Assembly: GCF_002312815.1 (NCBI RefSeq)
Contig: NZ_NKQJ01000012.1
Coordinates: 1 to 64,000 of the forward strand
Direction of reading: 5' to 3'
From: Agaribacterium haliotis
Lineage (GTDB): Bacteria > Pseudomonadota > Gammaproteobacteria > Pseudomonadales > Cellvibrionaceae
DNA: 64,000 bases
Within the stretch, counting starts at the first letter, position 1. Every line of letters starts with the position of its first letter. Under the pieces are notes generated by a model that ran no database searches, was not told the origin of the DNA, and saw only the letters and a list, made by a program, of their open reading frames with translations. The position numbers were made by a program, and so were the translations under genes. Shown here one piece after another: positions 56,594 through 64,000 of the stretch.

Positions 56594-57121
56594 CTAAAAG
56601 AAGCTTTGCTTAATAGTTACTGTATCGCCAGGGGAAAGCACATACGTTAAGTCGACTTTATCTATCACCGTCTCGCCGTTCAGCTCATGTTTGATAAAGA
56701 TTTTTTGCTCAGAGGCTCTCTCTGTCAGCCCGCCGGCAAGCGCAATTGCCTGGTCTACGGTGAGACCGGGGTGATAAGCATAGGCGCCTGGTGATTTTAC
56801 TTCACCGTGAATATAGAACGGGCGGTACGATACAATAAGTACCTGTACGGAGGGCTCCAGCAGATAGTCACCCAATAATCCTTGCGTGATTATCTGCTGA
56901 ACCTGAGCGGTTGTCTTACCGCTAATAGGGATATCACCTAAAAACGGGAAGTTTATATCGCCGTCATCTCCGATAATGGTTTCAATGGTCAAATCAGGTT
57001 CATCGTAAACCAGCACCTGAATTGAATCGCCAACACCCAAGACATAATCACTGCTGCTTAAGGGTTGTGCACTGAGTGATAAACACCAAGACAATAACAA
57101 ACATAAAACAAATAAACGCAT
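56594..57121 (-). CDS. Wza-like polysaccharide export protein, short form
   Basis: The protein has a signal peptide, a Poly_export domain (YVLGVGDSIQVLVYDEPDL) and one SLBB domain (FYIHGEVKSPGAYAYHPG). At 175 residues it is about half of Wza and lacks the C-terminal barrel helix. The signal has Cys in LSWCLSLSAQ, not a canonical lipobox. The barrel gene upstream overlaps as TAATG and may provide the outer-membrane pore. Confidence 0.88.
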   Translation of the reverse strand: MRLFVLCLLLSWCLSLSAQPLSSSDYVLGVGDSIQVLVYDEPDLTIETIIGDDGDINFPFLGDIPISGKTTAQVQQIITQGLLGDYLLEPSVQVLIVSYRPFYIHGEVKSPGAYAYHPGLTVDQAIALAGGLTERASEQKIFIKHELNGETVIDKVDLTYVLSPGDTVTIKQSFF

Positions 57122-58323
57122 TACAAACCAGCCGTGACCATCAACTTGTATACGTTCTTATCAAATGGAATATCGTCAACATTTGAATCTTTGTTGGTAT
57201 AGTCATAAGACAGGCCCGCAGTAAGCCAGCGAGCAAAGGCATAGTTCAACGCGAGCGTCGCGCCAGTTGTATCATCGTGGCGGTCAAGATTTCCAACGTA
57301 TTCCTCGTCCGCATACGATGCCTGCACATCTGTTGATATTCTCGGGGTCCAACCATGGTTCCAGCCTATCAACACATATCGCTCTTCAATGTAGTCACCA
57401 ACAGTGGTTGGATCTTTCGACACCTGACCAAGCTTAAAGTCAATGGTTGAGTACGTGCGCGGCTCCCAGCTCAACGATACATCTACAGCTGCACCTGAAA
57501 AGTCCTTACGCTCGGCCGCATCAAAATCTTTGACCTGATAACCGACCTTCGCTTTACCCGTTGTTTTGCCGGTAATATCCCACTTCAAACCAATCAAAGC
57601 CCGGTTGTCCGTACTATCGCGGCTGGGCTCCTCAGTGCCAATGTGAGGGTAGCGAATATCGGCGGTACTGCCGTCGAGCGTTAACGACGTTGCATCGCCG
57701 ATACTGTACTCAAAATTGAGACCAACGCTGTTTTGATCGAAGTCGCGAATGGCTGAGTACTGACGAAAGTTTGTATATTCCTTAGAGTAAAAGCCGACGG
57801 AACCGCCGACGCGAGCCTTCGAGCTGAGTGCACCGTATTGATAAGCCGCGTTGGCCGACTTCGCATCATACTCAACGGGGCGATCAATCGCACCTGGGCG
57901 CCCTTCGGACAAACCCGTACCACGATCTTCGTGCAGCTTGTCGTAGGCTAGATTTACGTCGATTCGATTCTTGTCGTTAGGCTCAATATGAGCGAGGCCA
58001 CTCAAGCGGTGATCAAGGTAATTATCAGCCGAGCTCGCCTCGACCGTACCGGACTTGAGCTTATAACGCACGCCATAGCGGTTAACGCCATCATCCGTAC
58101 CCAGGGCGAAATCGGGTTCGACTACATAAATACCCGAGCCCGTGGGATCACGCTCTTCACTATAGATATTGTCATCGTACTCGAGACCAAACTCGACCGT
58201 AGGCACCAGTTTTAATGACCCGGAAATATCAACCGGCGCTGGCTCGAATTTTTCAGCGAATACTGCCGGGCTCACCATAACTGATGCCAAGCCTATTAAC
58301 GAAAACTTATTAAGTGTCTTCAT
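57121..58323 (-). CDS. Outer-membrane beta-barrel protein (EpsL/BBP2-like)
   Basis: The signal peptide (MKTLNKFSLIGLASVMVSPA) is followed by about 375 residues of alternating amphipathic strands with aromatic ends, a barrel of the EpsL type found in exopolysaccharide loci. An upstream ATG at 58356 is rejected because the ATG at 58323 has GGAGG before it and starts the signal peptide. It is probably the export channel paired with the short Wza-like protein. Confidence 0.82.
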   Translation of the reverse strand: MKTLNKFSLIGLASVMVSPAVFAEKFEPAPVDISGSLKLVPTVEFGLEYDDNIYSEERDPTGSGIYVVEPDFALGTDDGVNRYGVRYKLKSGTVEASSADNYLDHRLSGLAHIEPNDKNRIDVNLAYDKLHEDRGTGLSEGRPGAIDRPVEYDAKSANAAYQYGALSSKARVGGSVGFYSKEYTNFRQYSAIRDFDQNSVGLNFEYSIGDATSLTLDGSTADIRYPHIGTEEPSRDSTDNRALIGLKWDITGKTTGKAKVGYQVKDFDAAERKDFSGAAVDVSLSWEPRTYSTIDFKLGQVSKDPTTVGDYIEERYVLIGWNHGWTPRISTDVQASYADEEYVGNLDRHDDTTGATLALNYAFARWLTAGLSYDYTNKDSNVDDIPFDKNVYKLMVTAGL

Positions 58324-58659
58324 ACACTCCTCCCTCCATGACGGCACCACGGCCAATCAAACTTTAAACTAAAATAAATACCAACCAGTTTAAAACTGAC
58401 TACTAACTTCATGCTTGCAACACGCTTTGGGAGCACAAACCAGAAACGCAATTATCACACCAAAACCTAGAACTATGACAGAACGATGATTTGGCACCCC
58501 TTTCGTTCGAAATTGGCAGCTAATAGAATGTTTCTGCAAAAACAAAATAAAACTACGCATATTTTAAAGCCAGCAGCTGCTAGCAACAAACCCTTTATCA
58601 ACATCAGCGCACCAAAATAAGACAAGCCATACTTAGTGCACCGACAAGTAACAAAATGA
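58324..58659 (-). promoter_or_regulatory. Leader/promoter gap before the export block
   Basis: This 336-bp AT-rich gap separates the sugar-assembly block from the export block. No gene is seen. A promoter for the barrel-to-VpsP transcript is expected here, but no clear -35/-10 pair can be assigned. Confidence 0.35.
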
Positions 58660-59715
58660 CTACGCCATTGAAGTGCTCTGTTTCAATAGCTGCTGATAGA
58701 GCTGCCTTAACTCCAGCTCTAAGCGCTCAATACGATAATTTGTTTCATAGAACGCCCTGGCTTTTTGACCGGCAAGTGCCAACTCTTCACAACTTAGTGC
58801 ATCAAAGTGTTTAAGCGCAGCGGCGACGCCCTCGTAAGTACTGTCAAACAAATAACCACCCGAGCCATCAACTAAACGCGTTAAGCCGCCAACGTTAGCA
58901 GCCAAAATAGTTTTGGATGCTGACATTGCCTCGATCGCCACCAGGCCAAAACCCTCCCAGCGAGAAGGGGCAATAAGAGCAGAAACTTCAGAGTAAAGTG
59001 CAATAAACTCATCTTGATCCAACCACCCAAGGAATTTGACACCGTCAGGAACCTGCCCCAGCTCAATATCGCCAAGCACAGCCTCACCAACTACCAGCAA
59101 CTCAAAATCGAAGTCGTGATTGGCATAGGCCTGAAGCAGCAAATCCACACCTTTTTGTCTATCCAACCGGCCGACAAACAACAGTGTTTTGCGCGAAGGC
59201 TGAGCCGGTGGACTTGGGTACAAATCAACCACTGCATTTTCAATCAGGCTCAGTTTATTTTTGGCGCCTACATAAGCATCCGCATCGTGTGCCGATATAG
59301 CCACAACTGAATCACATAAAAAAGACAAGCTCCACTCAACGGCCATATACGCATATCGGAAAAGGCCATCGCCGCGATCGTAAGCCCAACCGTGAGCACA
59401 ATAAATAAGAGGCTTATTAGCGGGGCTCATTGTTGGCAGGCGCCCAATCAAGCCCGCAAACGTCCCGTGCAGATGAATCACATCGACGTCAAAATCACGC
59501 AGCGCACGCCTATAGCTTTTAGCAAGCTGCCACAGCGCTCTTAGCCCACGAGCCTCTCTAGAAAAACTTATTTGTTTTGATGCATCCAACCAAGAGACGT
59601 TTTCATTACACAACAGATAAGGCTCGATACCATTGCGCTGCTGACAATCACACAGTTGGCGCAAATACGTTTCAACCCCACCTTTTATGGTTTCAGCAAC
59701 GTGCAACACTTTCAT
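58660..59715 (-). CDS. Glycosyltransferase family 4
   Basis: This GT-B enzyme of 351 residues has donor-domain motifs LLFVGRLDRQKGVDLLLQAY and the EX7E signature in APSRWEGFGLVAIEAM. It is a retaining transferase that would add a sugar to the lipid-linked repeat unit. It lies 17 bp after a family 2 enzyme. Confidence 0.92.
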   Translation of the reverse strand: MKVLHVAETIKGGVETYLRQLCDCQQRNGIEPYLLCNENVSWLDASKQISFSREARGLRALWQLAKSYRRALRDFDVDVIHLHGTFAGLIGRLPTMSPANKPLIYCAHGWAYDRGDGLFRYAYMAVEWSLSFLCDSVVAISAHDADAYVGAKNKLSLIENAVVDLYPSPPAQPSRKTLLFVGRLDRQKGVDLLLQAYANHDFDFELLVVGEAVLGDIELGQVPDGVKFLGWLDQDEFIALYSEVSALIAPSRWEGFGLVAIEAMSASKTILAANVGGLTRLVDGSGGYLFDSTYEGVAAALKHFDALSCEELALAGQKARAFYETNYRIERLELELRQLYQQLLKQSTSMA

Positions 59716-59732
59716 ATAAACGCCCTAACCCC

Positions 59733-60791
59733 TTACCCGACACCTGTCGATACAGACTTAACTGCAGGACGACATAAAAAAGCCAAACTTCGACGCCAAA
59801 TTGAATCTGGAAACAGCGAAATCAAGCGCATAAACATCACAAACACACCGCGAAGACTAAGACTAAAAATCATAGGCGCGCTCAACATACTCTTTTTTGA
59901 AACGGTTTGATCAATGACTATTTGACTATTGGTTTTGTTAGAAAGAAGCTTTATCAAAAAGTGCACGTACATTGTCGCGACAAAATAATTTCTTGCTTTG
60001 ACAAGAGAGCTAGAGACAGGCAAATTTAAAATAGCAGAAAATGAAGAAAAATGATTCAACACCTTTTCGGTAGCTAAGCGATTTGTAGCCGAACCTTCAA
60101 CCAAAAAGTAGTTAAAATAGACTTCGCTCTCAACAAAGATTTTCTCCGCCTGCGCCGCACAACAAATAATAAAGTAAATATCCTCAGACAAATAAAGTTG
60201 TCGGTCAAATTTCAGCCCCGTACCTAACAAAAACTGACGGCGAAGTAAGATAGAGCACACATGAGCATCAGCCAGTTTCCTAAAATACGCATTTAAAAAA
60301 TCATCTGAGGAGCACAAACCACGCTGAAGCTGATGTGACCTGGGTGCTTTGCCAGAGGCCGAAACATAACATGCCGGTGAAACCAGCATATCAAACTCAC
60401 CGGCCTCAACAGCCTGTTCAAAAATATCAATAAATTTATCGTCGTAGGTATCATCAGAGTCAAGAAAACAAACATACTCACCTAGCGACTGCTCAAGGCC
60501 GAAGTTACGCGCGCCGGAAACACCGGTATTCTCTTGATAAAAATAACGAACACCTGGCGCCAATTCAGGTTCGGCCGCAGGTTTTGAACCGTCATCGACG
60601 ATCACCAGCTCAACAGAACGAGCATGCAATTGCTGTTTAACAAACCATTCTACAATTCGACTGACACCCGCAAGATTGTTGTAGACAGGCACAACAATAC
60701 TAAATCGCAAACATTCTGCAGAACCGAGAGTTTGCTCTCCTTGGTTTGATGAACTAGACACCACCGAGCGCCTCCTTTTTTGCAGAAGCAT
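59733..60791 (-). CDS. Glycosyltransferase family 2 (I)
   Basis: This GT-A enzyme has SIVVPVYNN, VIVDDGS and the metal motif CFLDSDDTYDD. The frame opens at 60878, well inside the neighbour; the ATG at 60791 is preferred, still overlapping it by 38 bp. About 352 residues. Confidence 0.88.
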   Translation of the reverse strand: MLLQKRRRSVVSSSSNQGEQTLGSAECLRFSIVVPVYNNLAGVSRIVEWFVKQQLHARSVELVIVDDGSKPAAEPELAPGVRYFYQENTGVSGARNFGLEQSLGEYVCFLDSDDTYDDKFIDIFEQAVEAGEFDMLVSPACYVSASGKAPRSHQLQRGLCSSDDFLNAYFRKLADAHVCSILLRRQFLLGTGLKFDRQLYLSEDIYFIICCAAQAEKIFVESEVYFNYFLVEGSATNRLATEKVLNHFSSFSAILNLPVSSSLVKARNYFVATMYVHFLIKLLSNKTNSQIVIDQTVSKKSMLSAPMIFSLSLRGVFVMFMRLISLFPDSIWRRSLAFLCRPAVKSVSTGVG

Positions 60792-61758
60792 TACGAGACA
60801 CCAAAAGCGATTTAACCCGATAAAATAATGGCGCACAACAAAGTAGCAGCGTGGTCTTGGCATCAAGCAGACCGGCAAACATACGTATTAACTCGGCTTT
60901 CCTTGTTATAGGCATTGACCGGTTGTTTTGCTGATAAAACTGATATTCAGCTTTAATTCCGTGCTGCAACAGAAGATTGAGATACTGCCGAAAAGGCGCC
61001 TTGAGTGTGGCGCCGTAGATCTTTTCCTGATAGCGCTTATGAAGCGCCTTGGCAGTAATATAATAACCTTCGGCGTGGCGCAGAGATTTCTTCTGAGTTG
61101 TGATAGAGCCTGCACGTATGCGGCGTTTAAAAAACTCATCTTTTAGTACGGCGGTTTTAGCACTCTCAATAAATAAAATCGTTGAGAAGTAGTGATCCTC
61201 ATGAAGAATGCCAGGGATAAAACGCAGCGCCTCAAATGAAGAACGCCGATACATATAACAACAAGATTGAGCAATATAACTACGCTTTAGGGTATCAACA
61301 AAAATACCGTCACGACCATAAAGAGACTTAGGCAAGTTGCGCTGATAACTGTGCAGATCAATGTCTTCAACATCATCAAGCTCACAAAAAGCTTCAGCGT
61401 TAAAAACCACGAGATCCGCCGACTCAACACTAATAGTTCGAACACACGTTGCAAGCGTCTCCCTGTCAATCCAGTCATCACTATCAAGAAAGTAAACAAA
61501 CGTACCGGAAGCAAGATCAAGCCCTTTATTTCTGGCAGCTGCCAGGCCAGCATTCGCTTGACTATGAATACACATACGCCCTTCAAACAACGGAAGGTAT
61601 TTTTCCAATAGCGCTAAGGATTGGTCAGTAGAGCCGTCATTAATGCAGATTAACTCATAATTTCGGTAGCTCTGATCTAGTACCGAATCGAGACATTGCT
61701 CAAGATATGACTCGACGTTATACACTGGAAGCACAACCGAAACGACCTGATCAGACAT
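60754..61758 (-). CDS. Glycosyltransferase family 2 (II)
   Basis: This GT-A enzyme of 334 residues has SVVLPVYNVESYLEQCLDSV, INDGSTD and YFLDSDDWID. The ATG at 61758 overlaps the flippase stop by 8 bp and has GGGTG upstream; an earlier start at 61818 would lie inside the flippase. It probably acts in assembly of the same repeat unit. Confidence 0.9.
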   Translation of the reverse strand: MSDQVVSVVLPVYNVESYLEQCLDSVLDQSYRNYELICINDGSTDQSLALLEKYLPLFEGRMCIHSQANAGLAAARNKGLDLASGTFVYFLDSDDWIDRETLATCVRTISVESADLVVFNAEAFCELDDVEDIDLHSYQRNLPKSLYGRDGIFVDTLKRSYIAQSCCYMYRRSSFEALRFIPGILHEDHYFSTILFIESAKTAVLKDEFFKRRIRAGSITTQKKSLRHAEGYYITAKALHKRYQEKIYGATLKAPFRQYLNLLLQHGIKAEYQFYQQNNRSMPITRKAELIRMFAGLLDAKTTLLLCCAPLFYRVKSLLVSRNASAKKEALGGV

Positions 61759-63043
61759 GACGATACACCCGCTTATAAAACGTACGCAAAGAAACAACCA
61801 AGGTAAGCAGCAAAACAAGGGCCGGCATCACAAAGACATTAGCCAGACCCGCATGCAAACTGAGCCAAAACGTGAAGGGAACCATAAACGCCCCATAAAG
61901 TGATAGCCATACGAATGGCTCGACCTTATAGGCGCGAACGAAATTATTTAAGCTGCTTGTAACAAGGGTAATAAAATAAAATAAAAACAGCATCGCCAGC
62001 TGCTCTTTATTCACCAACTTCTCAAATATATAGAAGTCTGGGAGGATATAATACAACGAAAAGAAAGCGCCATAACCACCTAACAACACCAAAACAGACA
62101 CAGCAAAATACTTCTTAAATACTGACATCGCTTTAGATAACTGATCATTGGCCACCCAATTGGCAAACATCGTACGCTGATTATTCAAAAAAGAGCTGGC
62201 AACATCAAAACCGCCGCGCGCAATTGAAACGGACAAACCAACCCGGCCAGCAAACTCGGCACCACCGGCGCGAAATGCCACCAAGGTAAAGCCGTTCCAG
62301 AAAAAATAACCAAAGAACCATACCAAGCTAGTTTTACCAAACAAAGGGAAAATCTCTTTAAACTGACGCCGGAATGAATACTCAATCGGCAAACCTGAGC
62401 GCACATAGGCAAAGGTTTTTTCCTGATAAAGACACAACATCACGATAATAGATATCACTGAAGCCAGTTGCGACAAGGCTAAAGCCATCAAGCCAAAGTC
62501 CAAATAGATAAAGAGCCAAAGCGCAACAGCCGACACCAGGGTGTTCACTAAGCGTATGGAGTTGGCCAATTCTTGGTACTGCACACCATCCAAATAAGAA
62601 TCAAAAACATTTAGAAATATACGCGCACCATTCATAAGTACCATTAAAAAAAACGGCAACTGCCAGTGGATATCCCCTTCATAATCAGCAAAGTAAAACC
62701 AGCCAAAGGCGCTAACGCTAAAGCAGTATGCGAGCACAACTAACACATACCATTGCATTGAGAAACGGTAGATACGATTAATGCTCTGCAGGCAATCATG
62801 ATCGAGCTTACCGCCCTCATCAAAGCGCACTTCATGACTGTAAAAAAGCTTAAGCACATAACCAACACCCACTTCAAAAAGTACGGCCATGGTCACAAAC
62901 GAATAAAACGTATAATAAAAGCCCATTTCTTCGACGCTCAGTAGCGCGCTGACAACAAGAATTGTCAACGGCCCACTAAGTATGCGCACAAGCGCAACCA
63001 GCAAAGAATAAGCAGCTACAACATCCGCTTTACTTAGCTTCAT
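61751..63043 (-). CDS. Wzx-like polysaccharide flippase
   Basis: This 430-residue MATE/MOP-superfamily protein has about 12 membrane helices and a first segment like RILSGPLTILVVSALLS. It would flip lipid-linked repeat units to the periplasm. It overlaps the pyruvyltransferase gene by 14 bp and the GT2 gene by 8 bp. Confidence 0.87.
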   Translation of the reverse strand: MKLSKADVVAAYSLLVALVRILSGPLTILVVSALLSVEEMGFYYTFYSFVTMAVLFEVGVGYVLKLFYSHEVRFDEGGKLDHDCLQSINRIYRFSMQWYVLVVLAYCFSVSAFGWFYFADYEGDIHWQLPFFLMVLMNGARIFLNVFDSYLDGVQYQELANSIRLVNTLVSAVALWLFIYLDFGLMALALSQLASVISIIVMLCLYQEKTFAYVRSGLPIEYSFRRQFKEIFPLFGKTSLVWFFGYFFWNGFTLVAFRAGGAEFAGRVGLSVSIARGGFDVASSFLNNQRTMFANWVANDQLSKAMSVFKKYFAVSVLVLLGGYGAFFSLYYILPDFYIFEKLVNKEQLAMLFLFYFITLVTSSLNNFVRAYKVEPFVWLSLYGAFMVPFTFWLSLHAGLANVFVMPALVLLLTLVVSLRTFYKRVYRHV

Positions 63044-63995
63044 TACCTACCTGCTCAATCAGCTCAGATTCCTTAAGCCAAAGCTCGTAATATGAATAAT
63101 TTTTACCGTAAGAGTTATCAATCAGCTTAACGTTCTTACCCAGAAGATAAGAAAGAATGAGACCGTGCATACGATCCGTATAGACCAAATTAAACGAGTT
63201 GAAATAGAAAACCGAACGAAAAACTAAGGTATTTGCCTGACGCTTCCACAACTTGACTAAAGCATCCCCCCCTTTAAATCGACTAAACATCTCAGCCCTG
63301 GTAGCCAAGTGATACAGAATCTGATCCCATGAGGAAACTATTGAGTCCCAGTCGAAACTTCGTTTTTTAATACCGACATCACCGACTGATTTTGCTTCGA
63401 CGTCAATTCGACGCATATTTAAGATCTTACATTTGTCCAAAGCCAGATCTTCAACCTCACAAGCCTCGACTATCGGATGAAGGCTGTGCGCCATATCAGG
63501 CATCAAAGTGATGTTATCTGAGAAGCCCTCAGCAATCTTTTCACTTTTGACATCTCTCAAAAAGATATGAAGGTCTTGGTGTTGTGAATGAATGGCCTTG
63601 CTTTTGGCATGTGCAGCATCTGACTTGTAATGTATTGTCGCTGGCAACATGACAATACGCTTATTCGGATAGCGCTTAATCACAGACTCTCTGAATTCTT
63701 GGTGTTTGATATATATATCACCAAAATTCCCACCACCGTGAAACAGGATAACCTCACACTCAGCCAAGCGCTTGTGGTTAATATGCTTTGAAAAAGCGCG
63801 ATAGCGAACATCAACATTATAATCAGCCAAGAACTGTTCGGTGCCCAAATAGATCAGCAGGTCGCCAACATTGTAGTGAAATGGAAGATCGACATACGCT
63901 ACTTTCTTTCCTTCACACAATTTTGCGATATCCGCATGCATCGCCTTTAACCGATCCAAGTGCGAACACCACTGCGTTTTATGTTCCGCTATCAT
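63030..63995 (-). CDS. Polysaccharide pyruvyl transferase family protein
   Basis: This 321-residue protein has the GT-B-like pyruvyltransferase pattern: HYNVGDLLIYLGTEQFL, LFHGGGNFGDIY and the late VYTDRMHGLILSYLLGKNV. It would add acidic pyruvyl ketals to a sugar. Only 5 bases upstream are visible, so its operon start and any further genes are outside the window. Confidence 0.9.
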   Translation of the reverse strand: MIAEHKTQWCSHLDRLKAMHADIAKLCEGKKVAYVDLPFHYNVGDLLIYLGTEQFLADYNVDVRYRAFSKHINHKRLAECEVILFHGGGNFGDIYIKHQEFRESVIKRYPNKRIVMLPATIHYKSDAAHAKSKAIHSQHQDLHIFLRDVKSEKIAEGFSDNITLMPDMAHSLHPIVEACEVEDLALDKCKILNMRRIDVEAKSVGDVGIKKRSFDWDSIVSSWDQILYHLATRAEMFSRFKGGDALVKLWKRQANTLVFRSVFYFNSFNLVYTDRMHGLILSYLLGKNVKLIDNSYGKNYSYYELWLKESELIEQVGNEAK

Positions 63996-64000
63996 TACTA

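Noticed and set aside
1-64000. CRISPR arrays, rRNA and tRNA genes
   Set aside because: No regularly spaced direct repeats with unique spacers and no rRNA or complete tRNA pattern were seen on reading.

Overview
The window looks like DNA of a marine gammaproteobacterium. The exopolysaccharide genes (VpsP-like protein, EpsL-type barrel, Wzc/Wza) and an SXT/R391-like mobile element fit Alteromonadales, Vibrionales or Cellvibrionales. No rRNA, tRNA or ribosomal protein gene is present, so the genus is not fixed. Base composition is mosaic: moderate to about 25 kb, AT-richer from 25 to 43 kb, then clearly GC-richer after about 43.4 kb.

1-25.2 kb is the integrase-proximal end of an integrative conjugative element (ICE) resembling SXT/R391. 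From right to left it carries an AlpA-like excisionase (xis), a tyrosine integrase, a ParM-like/small-partner partition pair (srpM/srpR-like), a repeat-rich candidate oriT/centromere, a MobI-like gene, an SOS-controlled umuDC (rumAB-like) pair, an array of 12-bp repeats, a DnaQ-like exonuclease and a small hypothetical gene. A type I BREX phage-defence operon follows, all on the minus strand: brxR (WYL regulator), brxA, brxB, brxC, an embedded AAA ATPase plus TOPRIM-like pair resembling PARIS (AriA/AriB), pglX, pglZ, brxL and a shortened TrlF-like PHP/ATPase gene. The genes are packed with tiny gaps or TAATG/ATGA overlaps, so they are probably one transcript.

25.3-34 kb is a run of stress and oxidoreductase genes, each near its own regulator: a PNPOx-FNR fusion flavoprotein; a GST with a divergent LysR; a peroxiredoxin/NTF2-like/DoxX-like operon with a divergent TetR and two predicted operators; an NAD(P)-binding protein; and an SDR followed by AraC.

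34.2-43.0 kb is a patch bounded by a 97% identical 233-bp direct repeat. Inside lie two decayed IS5-family transposases, a helicase C-terminal relic, a second repeat pair of 137 bp, and a five-gene thiol/redox operon (glutaredoxin, DUF417, glutathione reductase, hydrolase-OsmC fusion, DsbA-like). A divergent AraC regulator and a Rho-binding antiterminator (rof) gene complete it.

43.4-64 kb looks like older host sequence. It holds dgoK-dgoA (2-keto-3-deoxygalactonate catabolism), a UDP-glucuronate 4-epimerase-like gene, an acyltransferase, a tailspike/pectate-lyase-like beta-helix protein, a secreted VWA protein and a minus-strand exopolysaccharide locus. That locus has one block of pyruvyltransferase, Wzx flippase and three glycosyltransferases, and a second block of outer-membrane barrel, Wza-like, Wzc-like kinase, PHP phosphatase and VpsP-like protein, followed by an SGNH acyltransferase. 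No Wzy polymerase or initiating glycosyltransferase is seen, so the locus continues past the right edge.
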